Assembly: GCF_001040845.1 (NCBI RefSeq) | Contig: NZ_CP011941.1 | Coordinates: 1,123,576 to 1,187,575, forward strand | DNA from: Synechococcus sp. WH 8020 | Lineage (GTDB): Bacteria > Cyanobacteriota > Cyanobacteriia > PCC-6307 > Cyanobiaceae | DNA: 64,000 nucleotides | Reading direction: 5' to 3' | Part shown: positions 24,658 to 33,399 of the stretch, in pieces | How positions within the stretch are numbered: the first letter of the stretch is position 1 | Layout: each line of letters starts with the position of its first letter | Position numbers and translations under genes: made by a program | Notes under the pieces: model-generated | The model's database searches: none | What the model was told of the DNA's origin: nothing | Seen by the model: the letters and a program-made list of their open reading frames with translations, nothing else

Positions 24658-26121
24658 ATGACCCATCACCCATCTCCAGCGATTGCTGGCCGAGAAACCG
24701 ATTTGCATTCCCTTTTGCAGAATCGCAAGCCTATCTGGATACAACACACAAATCTGAGGCTTGAGGGGATCAGCTCAGCGTTCGCCTGTGCCCTGCACAT
24801 GCATCAGCCCACGATCCCTGCCGGCAAAAGCGGAGAACTGGTCTCCCATTTGCAATACATGGTTGAAAACCAGGGGGAAGGCGACAACCACAACGCGGAG
24901 CCCTTCGCGCAGTGCTATCGACGCATGGCTGATCTCATTCCTCAGCTGATCAGCGAAGGATGCAATCCGCGAATCATGCTCGATTATTCCGGCAACCTTC
25001 TCTGGGGAGTTCACCAGATGGGTCGTGAAGACATCACAGGCTCACTGCGCCATCTCGCCTGTGATCCGACCATGCAACGCCATGTCGAATGGCTGGGTAC
25101 GTTCTGGAGCCATGCGGTCGCGCCATCCACACCAATTCCCGATCTCAAACTTCAGATCAGTGCCTGGCAACACCAATTCGTTGATCTATTCGGGGAAGAA
25201 GCACTCCAGAGGGTGAAAGGGTTTTCACCTCCCGAAATGCATCTACCCAACCACCCAGATACCCTTCATGCCTTCATCCAGGCACTCAATGACTGTGGTT
25301 ACAACTGGATGATGGTTCAAGAACACAGCGTCGAAAACCTGGATGGTTCACCTCTTTCCCAGTCACAGAGGTACCTCCCCAACCAACTGGTCGCACGCAG
25401 CTCAACAGGAGAGGTTGCACGGATCACGGTGTTAATCAAGACACAGGGGTCCGACACGAAACTGGTGGGTCAAATGCAGCCCTATTACGAAGCGCTCACC
25501 CTTGGACAACAACCGCTGGGAAGCAGAAACATTCCTTCCGTAGTAACGCAAATTGCTGATGGAGAAAACGGGGGGGTCATGATGAATGAATTCCCGGAGG
25601 CGTTTCTGCAAGCACACCGCAAAGCGATGCATCAGAACTCACAGGGAGACAGCGGACAAGCCCAAACGGTGGCGATCAACGGCAGCGAATGGCTCGAGCT
25701 TCTCGAGCAGGAAGGGGTGAAAGCTTCCGATTTCCCTGCAGTGCAAGCTGTCCATCAACACCGGCTCTGGAAGCAGGTAGGCAGCTGTTCGAATCGTGAA
25801 ACCGTCGACGCAGCAATCGATGACCTCAAAGCCAGTAACAGTGGCTTCTCAATGGAGGGAGCCTCTTGGACCAACAACCTGAGTTGGGTTGAGGGGTACG
25901 ACAACGTTTTGGAACCAATGAACCAATTCAGCGCAGCCTTTCATCAACATTTCGACCAGCAAACGGCAGAAGATCCATCGTTCACGACAAGCGAGAGGTA
26001 TCAACAAGCATTACTGCATCTGCTTTTACTGGAGACAAGCTGCTTTCGTTACTGGGGCCAAGGCACTTGGACGGAGTACGCACGCACCATTCACAGCCGA
26101 GGCCAGACTTTGCTGAGTTAA
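24658..26121 (+). CDS. GH57-like alpha-glucan hydrolase/transferase family protein
   Basis: 487 residues. CALHMHQPTIPAGKSGELVS is the N-terminal conserved block of GH57 enzymes (HxHQP), and LLWGVHQMG and WLGTFWSHAVAP match later family blocks; GFSPPEMHLP is near the expected third block. GH57 members act on alpha-glucans (amylase, branching enzyme, amylopullulanase). The usual catalytic Glu and Asp were not identified with confidence, so activity is inferred. An ATG 12 codons upstream (24622) is also possible. It stands alone, with no other glycogen genes nearby. Confidence 0.82.
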   Translation: MTHHPSPAIAGRETDLHSLLQNRKPIWIQHTNLRLEGISSAFACALHMHQPTIPAGKSGELVSHLQYMVENQGEGDNHNAEPFAQCYRRMADLIPQLISEGCNPRIMLDYSGNLLWGVHQMGREDITGSLRHLACDPTMQRHVEWLGTFWSHAVAPSTPIPDLKLQISAWQHQFVDLFGEEALQRVKGFSPPEMHLPNHPDTLHAFIQALNDCGYNWMMVQEHSVENLDGSPLSQSQRYLPNQLVARSSTGEVARITVLIKTQGSDTKLVGQMQPYYEALTLGQQPLGSRNIPSVVTQIADGENGGVMMNEFPEAFLQAHRKAMHQNSQGDSGQAQTVAINGSEWLELLEQEGVKASDFPAVQAVHQHRLWKQVGSCSNRETVDAAIDDLKASNSGFSMEGASWTNNLSWVEGYDNVLEPMNQFSAAFHQHFDQQTAEDPSFTTSERYQQALLHLLLLETSCFRYWGQGTWTEYARTIHSRGQTLLS

Positions 26122-26225
26122 TGCCGTTCAATGACCTCTAAGGCAGCCCAGAAATGCGGTCTGCCGTCCATTAGATCAGGACGAAGGGACTCGATCAACA
26201 CAGATGATCGACCATCCCTTCATGA

Positions 26226-26528
26226 TCAACCAGCAGCACGTGATCGACGACGCACCACTCGGCGACCATCAGGTGTCTGCTCCACATCAGGCTCGCAGTC
26301 AGCACTGGTTGTGACATCTTGACCCTCTGGTTCATTCTCAGGCGGTTCTTGCTCAGCAATGAGACCCACAACAACCGCAGCCTGAACCTGATCGGACAGA
26401 TCGCCAATCACCATCAGAGCCTTGAGGGTGAGCTCCAATCGAGATTCGCGAGGCAAACCTGGACGGAGCTTCTTGACAGAACCCCATAACTCCATTCCAA
26501 CTTCTTTGAGTAGCTCTTTGTCTGCCAT
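26226..26528 (-). CDS. Hypothetical protein, TIGR-like small soluble
   Basis: 100 residues. The N-terminal half is helical (KELLKEVGMELWGSVKKLRP, LELTLKALMVIGDLSDQV), then an acidic tail rich in Glu/Pro ends in a basic RRVVRRRSRAA segment. No domain recognised. Convergent with the GH57-like gene and divergent from the DCC-type gene. Confidence 0.7.
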   Translation of the reverse strand: MADKELLKEVGMELWGSVKKLRPGLPRESRLELTLKALMVIGDLSDQVQAAVVVGLIAEQEPPENEPEGQDVTTSADCEPDVEQTPDGRRVVRRRSRAAG

Positions 26529-26568
26529 CTAAATTATTGTCAATCACATCAACTTACCGAACGAACGG

Positions 26569-26955
26569 TTGGAGGGGTTGCTGAAGACGCTGGTGTACGA
26601 CGGTGGATGTCCTTTCTGCAAAGCATTTGCCTTGCGAAGCGAACTGAAGGGGGGGGTTCCGGATCTCCTGATCCGAGATGGAAGGCTTGAACATGGTCTC
26701 AGAAACGACTTACGTCGACGGGGATTCAATTTGAGTGAGGGAGCCGTATTAATAGACGGAGATCAGATTTGGCACGGAAGCGAAGCAATTTCTATTCTCT
26801 GCAGCGAGCTGAAACCGAGCGACCCTCTTTTGGTATTACTGAATGGGCTCTTTCGGAATAAGAAACGAGCCAGTCTTTTGTATCCAGGGTTGCTTGCTGC
26901 TCGTCAACTCGCTCTAACACTCAAAGGGTTGCCTGTTGATCCAGACCGAGCCTGA
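26569..26955 (+). CDS. DUF393 (DCC family) thiol-disulfide oxidoreductase
   Basis: 128 residues. LVYDGGCPFCKAFALR is the thioredoxin-like active site of the DCC family (here CPFC instead of DxxCxxC). WHGSEAISILC and the C-terminal YPGLLAARQLAL complete the domain. These proteins are predicted thiol oxidoreductases of unknown substrate. The start is ambiguous: a TTG at 26569, another TTG at 26578 and a GTG at 26593 are in frame. The 3' end overlaps a convergent small gene by 52 nt. Confidence 0.87.
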   Translation: MEGLLKTLVYDGGCPFCKAFALRSELKGGVPDLLIRDGRLEHGLRNDLRRRGFNLSEGAVLIDGDQIWHGSEAISILCSELKPSDPLLVLLNGLFRNKKRASLLYPGLLAARQLALTLKGLPVDPDRA

Positions 26956-27077
26956 GACGTTTGATTGCGCTGCTCTTCCAGATCCATTTGATAAGAAAAC
27001 TCGCGAATCTCAGCTTGCATCTCTAGGAGCATGACCACGAGTGAACGTGCCAGATCCTTGCCAAAGGAATTCTGCAT
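26904..27077 (-). CDS. Small helical protein
   Basis: 57 residues: QNSFGKDLARSLVVMLLEMQ, AEIREFSYQMDLEEQRNQTS and a short polar tail. Amphipathic coiled-coil-like helix. The frame overlaps the 3' end of the DCC-type gene by 52 nt in antisense. No family recognised. Confidence 0.55.
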   Translation of the reverse strand: MQNSFGKDLARSLVVMLLEMQAEIREFSYQMDLEEQRNQTSQARSGSTGNPLSVRAS

Positions 27078-27079
27078 AG

Positions 27080-27367
27080 ATGACGCTCGACACAGGTCAT
27101 AGTTCTTCTAGGGGACTTGAACACCCGTTCGTGGAAACGGTGTGGTTGCTGTTACACAGCTCAATACTCTTTAATTCAATCAGGATGGTGGACCAACAAA
27201 GAAGCCTGGACATCGCATCAAAAAACCGCTCAAAAAATGATTGGATTGTCACAGCAACAGTCCCCTGGCTGGGGGCCTCTGCTTGGGAAGCTGAAAGCCC
27301 TTTGGCGAACGTTGTGGAACGACTCGATAGCGAACACGAACTTGCGTTTTGGATGCGCAGTGAGTGA
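27080..27367 (+). CDS. Possible hypothetical protein, frame uncertain
   Basis: 95 residues in this frame (GLEHPFVETVWLLLHSSILF, DWIVTATVPWLGASAWEAES). A second frame at 27117-27395 covers almost the same DNA and is also open, with its own protein-like pattern (KMIGLSQQQSPGWGPLLGK). I prefer the first because of its ATG and more regular hydrophobic pattern, but either may be correct. No domain recognised. Confidence 0.33.
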   Translation: MTLDTGHSSSRGLEHPFVETVWLLLHSSILFNSIRMVDQQRSLDIASKNRSKNDWIVTATVPWLGASAWEAESPLANVVERLDSEHELAFWMRSE

Positions 27368-27651
27368 GCACACCCAAGAACAACACCACAAATAGCCCCC
27401 TCAAAACACGATGATTCACGCCCTCACCTCATCAGGACAGGCACCACAGCAAGAAACGTCATTCCCGAGGATCAAGTTGCGTGCATGAATAAAATTCACA
27501 ACGATTCGATCTTGATTTGATCACCATAACCAGTCCTCAAAAGGATTGAACGATTGAAGAAGCAAAAATTCCTGACAAGAATAAATTTCAAACAATCATG
27601 ATGACAATTCAATGAAACCTGACTGGACGAGAGCTTGCTCTTAAAAAGCAT

Positions 27652-28461
27652 TTATTTCTTAGAACTAACGATCACCGAAGGGGCACCACCATTGGTTCCT
27701 GGCAATCCAGGAACGACCTGGGTCATCCCATCCCACTTATCAAGAAATAGTTTGTACAAAACACGATCATCAAGGCTTTGGTTCAAGGTGTCGTAGCGTA
27801 AAGCCTCTTGCTCAGCAATTTTCACCTCAGTTTGAGCTCTGAGAAGTTGCTGCTCAGCAATCTGTTTCTGCTCAATTGCTGCCCGATACTCTTCAGCGAT
27901 TTCCAAACCAGTGAGATCTAGGCCTAGCACTTTTACATAGTCAAATTGGTCAAGCTCATCGGCAACTGTCTCAGCAACGAGAGTTGAAATATCATTCCAT
28001 TCGGAGGCGATTGTGACCAGTTCATACTGAGAAAAAACAGACTTAAGTGCTTTCAACAACGAAGGCTGAATAATTCTTGGATAGACATCGCGATCACTGC
28101 TGGCGATCGTGCTGTAAGCACGACCAGCTTGATCAGCTCTCAGTGCATATTTGATGGTGGCCGTAGCCTCAATCACCTGCAGATCCTTCGTCAAAGTCGC
28201 AAAGTTTTCAGGCCGTACCTGCGTACGGATACTGAAAGGCCAAACCTGCTGAACAAGTGGGATCTTGGCATTTAATCCAGGCTGGCGAGGAGCACCACTG
28301 ACCTTGCCCAGTGTCGTTACAACTGCAACTTGACCAGCTGGCACAACAAACAAGGCCTGAGCAAGCAAAAGCAAAGCAGCTAAGACGAGACCAAGGATTG
28401 CGACCAGCCCTCCCTCAGGCCCTCCTGGGGTCACCGAACGCATTTGGGATGGGGTCTGCAT
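27652..28461 (-). CDS. Prohibitin/SPFH-domain protein
   Basis: 269 residues. An N-terminal membrane helix (LVAILGLVLAALLLLAQALF) is followed by the SPFH/band 7 domain beginning VPAGQVAVVTTLGKVSGAPR. The C-terminal coiled coil is AIEQKQIAEQQLLRAQTEVK onward. Prohibitin homologues form ring-shaped membrane scaffolds that support protease complexes such as FtsH in cyanobacteria. Complete and typical in length. Confidence 0.93.
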   Translation of the reverse strand: MQTPSQMRSVTPGGPEGGLVAILGLVLAALLLLAQALFVVPAGQVAVVTTLGKVSGAPRQPGLNAKIPLVQQVWPFSIRTQVRPENFATLTKDLQVIEATATIKYALRADQAGRAYSTIASSDRDVYPRIIQPSLLKALKSVFSQYELVTIASEWNDISTLVAETVADELDQFDYVKVLGLDLTGLEIAEEYRAAIEQKQIAEQQLLRAQTEVKIAEQEALRYDTLNQSLDDRVLYKLFLDKWDGMTQVVPGLPGTNGGAPSVIVSSKK

Positions 28462-28574
28462 GGGAAATGTTGTCCACTAGAACTTTTCAGTACCTTCTTT
28501 AGCGAAAATGCACTGGATTGAGGCGACCATCGTGCTCAAAATGCCACAGTGAACTTGGTATCGACTGGAGAGCG

Positions 28575-28739
28575 ATGTCCCAGCGATTCACCGTTTTCTT
28601 CAAAATCACCGGTGAGAGTGTCGGCTCCATCACCGTGTTTGCCTCAGACCACGCAGCGGCTTGGGCTGCAGCTCTTGATGAATTCGGATCTCGAACGATC
28701 TCAGTGATTCGAACTGCAGATGATGACAGCGCCCTATGA
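28575..28739 (+). CDS. Small orphan protein, FTxxYK...YASD family
   Basis: 54 residues: RFTVFFKITGESVGSITVFA then SDHAAAWAAALDEFG. It shows a by-eye relation to the gene at 23553-23741. The frame opens 19 codons earlier, but the ATG at 28575 begins the conserved part. It ends with an acidic ADDDSAL and overlaps the convergent next gene by 6 nt. Confidence 0.65.
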   Translation: MSQRFTVFFKITGESVGSITVFASDHAAAWAAALDEFGSRTISVIRTADDDSAL

Positions 28740-29033
28740 ACGTTGATTCAGCGTCGCTTTCAATCTGTCCCACAATTTTTGCTGCCAAGGAGTCACATCC
28801 ATAGGGATGCGATCAGACGATTTCTGCTGAACCTGATCCAGTTGCTCGAGTTCACGGCGCAGTTGGCGCAGGATCGGGATCAGGGCAACTGCAGCTAGCA
28901 AGCCTGAAATCAGAAGGATCGGCAACACGATGGGGAGCAACACCCCAATCACCACCAAACCGAGGCCAACACCAAGACCAGAAATGAGTTGTTGCTGCCA
29001 ACGAGGACGCGTGCGACCTGGAAGCTGTTTCAT
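28734..29033 (-). CDS. Membrane protein, unknown
   Basis: 99 residues. A basic start (KQLPGRTRPRWQQQ) precedes a hydrophobic hairpin (LGVGLGLVVIGVLLPIVLPI, then LLISGLLAAVALIPIL) and a charged C-terminus with a coiled-coil-like LRRELEQLDQVQQKS. Two-helix membrane protein. No family assigned. The ATG at 29033 is preferred over the longer frame. Confidence 0.72.
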   Translation of the reverse strand: MKQLPGRTRPRWQQQLISGLGVGLGLVVIGVLLPIVLPILLISGLLAAVALIPILRQLRRELEQLDQVQQKSSDRIPMDVTPWQQKLWDRLKATLNQRS

Positions 29034-29049
29034 GACATCGCTGTCAGCC

Positions 29050-29389
29050 TTACCGCACTCTTCCACATCAGCCCCGAATGGCCAGGCCACAGCTCATCGT
29101 CTTGTACGTCAAGGGTGGAAGGTCATCGCAACGGAACAAAACAGAATCGCTGTGCGATCTGCATGAGCAAGGGGCAGAAGTGCTGCTACTCGATATCAGT
29201 GACATCGATTCAAAACATTTTCCTGTGACACAAATCCATCAAGAGTTGGAAGCTCAAGATGCGCTGATCAACAACAGAGGATTTTGAGGCAGAGAGTCTG
29301 CAGAAGCCATACCAATCCAAATGACTCAGGACCTGCTTGGAGTCAAGGTCTTCGCTGTAATCGATCTGATCCAAAGACTTTTGCCGTAA
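29050..29389 (+). pseudogene. Decayed short-chain dehydrogenase/reductase
   Basis: Fragments in two frames align to the SDR fold in order. One frame (29084 onward) has ATAHRLVRQGWKVIATEQN, the region after the glycine motif. From about 29140 a second frame has EQGAEVLLLDISDIDSKHF, then DALINNRGF where LINNAGF is expected. After a TGA at 29285-29287 the same frame continues GRESAEAIPIQMTQDLLGV, KVFAVIDLIQRLLP, stop. So there is at least one frameshift and one in-frame stop, and the N-terminal TGxxxGIG and the catalytic YxxxK half are missing. Recently broken remnant. Confidence 0.75.
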
Positions 29390-29683
29390 GAAAGAAAGCG
29401 TGAGAGAGAGGGAAAGAGGGGGGAGGTATCCATCTTTCCTTGATCGCGGTTCAATTTGTGCCCCCTAAAGCGGGCGGTTCCGGACCAGCAAGCTTGCCGT
29501 TGAGGCGCTTAACGATGCCGTAAGCGTGCCGAGCCTGCAGTCATACAAAGGCTTCTGCCCACACCTTTGCGGAACGGCACCCTTCGCACACTTACCAGCA
29601 ATCCGATACCAGGTCAACGCCAAAACCGCGCCACCTTCGACACAGAGTGTTACGCTTCACAAAACTTCAAGAACGGACCTTCC

Positions 29684-30640
29684 ATGTTCACGATCGATAA
29701 GGCCGCTCAGATATTCCCCGACACACGCACTGCGGATGCCGTTCCAGCGATTACCGCCCGCTACAAGTTATTGAGTGCAGAGGATCAACTCGCACTCATC
29801 TGGTTTGCCTATTTAGAGATGGGTCGCACGATCACTGTTGCAGCTCCAGGCGCTGCACGAATGGCGATCGCACAGCCAACCCTGAATGAAATTATGGGGA
29901 TGAGCTTCAGCGAGCAAAGCCGTGTGATGTGCGACTTGGCAGGAAAAGTTGATGCTCCCATATCAAAGCGTTATGCCTTCTGGTCGATCAACGTGAAGCT
30001 GGGGTTCTGGTACGAACTCGGCGAGCTAATGCGTCAAGGAAAAGTTGCACCGATTCCTGCAGGCTATACGTTGTCAGCCAATGCAAACGCTGTTCTTGAA
30101 TCAGTCAAGAAAGTTGAGCAGGGGCAGCAAATCAGTATCTTGCGTAACTTTGTTGTTGACATGGGTTTTGACCCCGACAGCGACGATTCAGCCATTGTTT
30201 CTGAACCGATTGTTGATCCAACACCTACAGAAGCTCGCGAAAAAGTTTTCATTCCTGGTGTATTGAATCAAACGGTTCTGGACTATATGGAATTGCTTAA
30301 TTCCAATGATTTTGATGAATTAATTCAATTGTTCTTATCGGATGGTGCTCTTCAACCGCCCTTCCAAAGACCCATCGTCGGAACAGAAGCTATTCTTAGA
30401 TTCTTCAAGCGCGATTGTCAGAATCTCAAGCTTTTGCCTAAGGGCGGTTATGGCGAACCCACAGATGGCGGTTTCAACCAAATCAAAGTGACTGGACAAG
30501 TTCAAACACCTTGGTTTGGAGGAGAAGTTGGCATGAATGTTGCCTGGCGTTTCCTTCTCGATGAGAACGACAAGATCTATTTCGTTGCTATCGACCTCCT
30601 CGCCTCACCAGCTGAACTTCTGAAACTTGGCAAAAGCTGA
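29684..30640 (+). CDS. ocp: Orange carotenoid protein
   Basis: 318 residues, soluble. It binds a keto-carotenoid and, when activated by blue-green light, quenches excitation in the phycobilisome. The N-terminal all-helical domain starts FTIDKAAQIFPDTRTADAVP and carries the conserved INVKLGFWYELGELM carotenoid tunnel region. The linker and C-terminal NTF2-like domain (LNQTVLDYMELLNSNDFDEL, KVTGQVQTPWFGGEVGMNVA, then WRF) are intact. Length matches OCP1-type proteins. The frame is open 39 codons upstream, but the family starts at the ATG 29684. Followed directly by its ketolase and FRP genes. Confidence 0.97.
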   Translation: MFTIDKAAQIFPDTRTADAVPAITARYKLLSAEDQLALIWFAYLEMGRTITVAAPGAARMAIAQPTLNEIMGMSFSEQSRVMCDLAGKVDAPISKRYAFWSINVKLGFWYELGELMRQGKVAPIPAGYTLSANANAVLESVKKVEQGQQISILRNFVVDMGFDPDSDDSAIVSEPIVDPTPTEAREKVFIPGVLNQTVLDYMELLNSNDFDELIQLFLSDGALQPPFQRPIVGTEAILRFFKRDCQNLKLLPKGGYGEPTDGGFNQIKVTGQVQTPWFGGEVGMNVAWRFLLDENDKIYFVAIDLLASPAELLKLGKS

Positions 30641-31376
30641 AACAATTCAGCAGCATGAGTTGGGTTTAGTTCTTGCAGCAATGATTACAGCGATTTGGTT
30701 CATCACACTTGTGAGTTGCCTTTCGACAAATCTGGAGTCTTTGAAGCTTGCAGCATTAATCGCACTCGTTTTGTTGAGATCTTTTATTCAAACGGGGTTA
30801 TTCATCATTGGCCACGATGCCATGCATGAAAACCTCGCACCAAAAAGACCCAAGCTCAATCATTGTATCGGATCTACTGCTCTCTTTCTTTATGCAGGTC
30901 TCAATTATCGGCTCTGCAAAAGGAATCATATTCTTCACCATTTAAAGGCAGAGACAGAAAGCGATCCTGATTACCAAGGCCATCCAAATCATTCCGTATT
31001 GCGCTGGTTTTGGGACTTCATGAGCCGATACTTGAATACCAGAACCCTCACGATTCTGGTGACGTACTGGATGACTCTCGTCATCCTTATCCCTTCAAGG
31101 CATGAACAAGCAGTTTTATCCGTTGCTGTGTTCTGCATCCTCCCTTTGATCCTCAGCGCTCTGCAACTTTTTTTTGTTGGCACCTGGTTTCCCCACCATC
31201 TCAACAAAAAGGATCCCAATCGTCAGACACCGAGAAGCTTGAGGATTCATCCATTGCTCTCGTTCGCAGCTTGCTATCACTTTGGATATCATCGCGAACA
31301 CCACCTGTCACCGTCCACCCCCTGGTTTGATCTTCCGCGTTTACGTCAACGATCCCCATTGAGTCAGACGGCCTGA
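30627..31376 (+). CDS. crtW: Beta-carotene ketolase (CrtW type)
   Basis: 249 residues, membrane-bound fatty-acid-desaturase-type di-iron oxygenase. It adds 4-keto groups to carotenoids, giving echinenone or canthaxanthin, the pigment needed by OCP. The histidine boxes are complete: HDAMH (63-67), HILHH (101-105) and HFGYHREHH (218-226). Three to four membrane helices surround them. The TTG start overlaps the ocp stop by 14 nt; an ATG 18 codons in is an alternative. Placement between ocp and frp supports its supplying the OCP chromophore. Confidence 0.93.
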   Translation: MAKAETIQQHELGLVLAAMITAIWFITLVSCLSTNLESLKLAALIALVLLRSFIQTGLFIIGHDAMHENLAPKRPKLNHCIGSTALFLYAGLNYRLCKRNHILHHLKAETESDPDYQGHPNHSVLRWFWDFMSRYLNTRTLTILVTYWMTLVILIPSRHEQAVLSVAVFCILPLILSALQLFFVGTWFPHHLNKKDPNRQTPRSLRIHPLLSFAACYHFGYHREHHLSPSTPWFDLPRLRQRSPLSQTA

Positions 31377-31411
31377 AGATCCGGCTAACACCACCTCTTT
31401 TGATTCAAGTC

Positions 31412-31732
31412 ATGACGCAAGTTGACTGGCCTTCCACAGAAACAGAAATCGCTCGTAAAGCTTTCCAAAAAGGCAACGAGCGTGCCGTGACTGTTTTAAT
31501 CAATGTCATCAAAAGCAAGAGTCAATCTTTAAATACGCTGGAATCAGTTTGTTCACTCCATGACTATCTCAGTACGGAGAGATTCGAACTAGAAGGTCGA
31601 ATGGAATTCAACCATGACACCATTCTCTTTTCTCTCGCAGAAATGATGAAAAGAGAGCTTATTGAAGCCAACGACCTACAAGGATTGGACCCCAAAAAAG
31701 TTTCAAAAATCAAAGCAATGGCTCTCTTCTAA
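31412..31732 (+). CDS. frp: Fluorescence recovery protein
   Basis: 106 residues, all-helical. FRP binds activated OCP, speeds its return to the dark state and so restores phycobilisome fluorescence. Visible matches are WPSTETEIARKAFQKGNERA, VTVLINVIKSKSQSLNTLES and LHDYLSTERFELEGRMEF. Complete. It lies 35 nt after crtW, completing the ocp-crtW-frp unit. The ATG at 31412 is preferred over an in-frame start four codons upstream. Confidence 0.94.
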   Translation: MTQVDWPSTETEIARKAFQKGNERAVTVLINVIKSKSQSLNTLESVCSLHDYLSTERFELEGRMEFNHDTILFSLAEMMKRELIEANDLQGLDPKKVSKIKAMALF

Positions 31733-31853
31733 ACCAGTAGTCTCATCAAGAATCAAAATTAAACCAAATCAGGAAACACTCCAACGCTGCTCTATTGATT
31801 AACTCTCTATCTCTCTAGGGAAAGACACTAAGCCAACATTTATAAGTCAATAG

Positions 31854-32018
31854 TCAGAAACTTATTTGCGTATCGATTTCGTCTTGAGGGCCTTTTTCAA
31901 GTTTTTTCTGTGTTTTGGCAGCTTTCTTTAGAATTTTCTGCGCTTCGTCGCGCGTGAGACAGATCTCTGCCTTGGAAAGAAGCTTATGTAGCTTTCGATG
32001 CTGCTTCGCAGGGTTCAT
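31854..32018 (-). CDS. Small basic helical protein
   Basis: 54 residues: NPAKQHRKLHKLLSKAEICL, RDEAQKILKKAAKTQKKLEK and an acidic end. Lys-rich coiled-coil-like helix. The frame is open upstream to 32168 (with a hydrophobic section), so the protein could be longer. No family recognised. Confidence 0.5.
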   Translation of the reverse strand: MNPAKQHRKLHKLLSKAEICLTRDEAQKILKKAAKTQKKLEKGPQDEIDTQISF

Positions 32019-32180
32019 TGCTTGCCTATCAGAGATCCTTTGTAACATTCTTATAGGTACAGAGGCAACTACGTGGAATATTTCTTCGTTGGCCAACAAC
32101 ATCAGTAACCATCTGCCCTCAAAAGCCCCATTGCGGCACTGCTCAAAGCATGCTGAGAGCGCACTCAAACAGTTGCCTTA

Positions 32181-33017
32181 GTGCCCTGGTGGGATATCCC
32201 GATCCTGATCGGCCTTGGCCTCTTTGCGGGGGGGTTAGCTGGATTATTAGGAATCGGCGGCGGCCTGATTTTTGCGCCGGTTCTGCTCTGGCTAAACCTG
32301 CCTCCTCATCAAGCCCTTGCCACCAGCAGCTTTGCGATTGTCCCGACCGCTTTAGCCGGGACAATCGTGCATCTTCAAAGTGGACGCTTGCCTGCACGCT
32401 CAGCCTTCGCCATCGGCTTAGCAGGATTCGGATCAGCACTTTTATTTGGAGGACTCGGTGGCCTTGCCGCTGGATGGATGTTGCTCGCCATGCAGACAGC
32501 TGTGTATGTGTTGCTGGCTTTCACCATCAACGAACAGCCAGAGGCTGAGCCAGATCCAAATGCAGAAACAGTTACAGATATCGATTCAGAAAAAATGGAA
32601 AAGAAAGAAATGAACGAGCCACCCTGCTCAGACACAGACGAAACCTCCGCTCCACTGCTGGCTGGTGTGGGCTGCATCGCGGGCTGGACGGCAGGCATGC
32701 TGGGTCTCGGAGGAGGACTTGTGCTCGTACCACTGATGAGTGGGCCTTTCGCAGTCCCGATTCATCGAGCCATTCGACTCAGCACAGTGGCAGTGCTGTG
32801 CTCAGCGAGTGCGGCGTCGCTGCAATTTCTGCACGAAGGTCGGGGTATTCCCTGGATGGGACTCACGCTGGGAAGCGTGGCGGCACTAACCGCCCAATGG
32901 ACCGCAAGGCGCCTCGATCTTTTCGATTCTTCAGTGTTGGTTCGTTGTCTGCGGGGACTAGCCATCGTGTTGGCCATCGACAGCAGTCGACGCGCCATTC
33001 AACTTGTCCTCAATTGA
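32181..33017 (+). CDS. TauE/SafE family permease
   Basis: 278 residues. GGLAGLLGIGGGLIFAPVLL and GWTAGMLGLGGGLVLVPLMS are the two internal repeats of the TauE/SafE (DUF81) family, each in a membrane helix. A charged loop (residues about 115-155) separates the two halves. Family members export or import sulfite, sulfonates and related anions; the substrate here is unknown. The start is a GTG. Complete. Confidence 0.92.
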   Translation: MPWWDIPILIGLGLFAGGLAGLLGIGGGLIFAPVLLWLNLPPHQALATSSFAIVPTALAGTIVHLQSGRLPARSAFAIGLAGFGSALLFGGLGGLAAGWMLLAMQTAVYVLLAFTINEQPEAEPDPNAETVTDIDSEKMEKKEMNEPPCSDTDETSAPLLAGVGCIAGWTAGMLGLGGGLVLVPLMSGPFAVPIHRAIRLSTVAVLCSASAASLQFLHEGRGIPWMGLTLGSVAALTAQWTARRLDLFDSSVLVRCLRGLAIVLAIDSSRRAIQLVLN

Positions 33018-33166
33018 CCTCTCATATCCATACACAAAGAAACAAAATGAGCGCATGATATAAAAGACCGAGCTTCACATTTCACAGATTATCAATCAAT
33101 CTTTCAGGCAATTTTAAGAGCAACAAAATCCAACTCGATATTATTTGAGAACAACAAACAAAATCC

Positions 33167-33340
33167 ATGACAAGCGCTCTGCAAGGGTTTGATTATGGCC
33201 ATTCCAAAAAAAATCCACTGCGACAACTCATGGCCAAATCAGTTGTCATAGGAGTGGTTGCACCTCTTCTAGCCGCAGTTGCTCTGAGCCAAAAGCTATC
33301 CTCATCACCAACAGATCCAACTAAATTTCAACTCTGGTAA
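33167..33340 (+). CDS. Small membrane protein
   Basis: 57 residues: a polar start (TSALQGFDYGHSKKNPLRQL), a single membrane helix (VVIGVVAPLLAAVALSQ) and a Ser/Pro-rich tail. Some resemblance to small photosystem-associated proteins in layout but no named match. ATG start in an A+T-rich context. Confidence 0.5.
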   Translation: MTSALQGFDYGHSKKNPLRQLMAKSVVIGVVAPLLAAVALSQKLSSSPTDPTKFQLW

Positions 33341-33399
33341 TCAAAAGTCCAAATTGCAAGAAGTGGCCTATTGCCAATAACAACTCATGAAGAGAGACT

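Noticed and set aside
27117..27395. Second frame over the possible gene at 27080
   Set aside because: Protein-like pattern (PGWGPLLGK) but TTG start and no clear family. Not listed separately because both cannot be judged from sequence alone; noted in the feature.
29567..29683. N-terminal extension of the OCP frame
   Set aside because: Not conserved in known OCP proteins, which begin at MFTIDKA.
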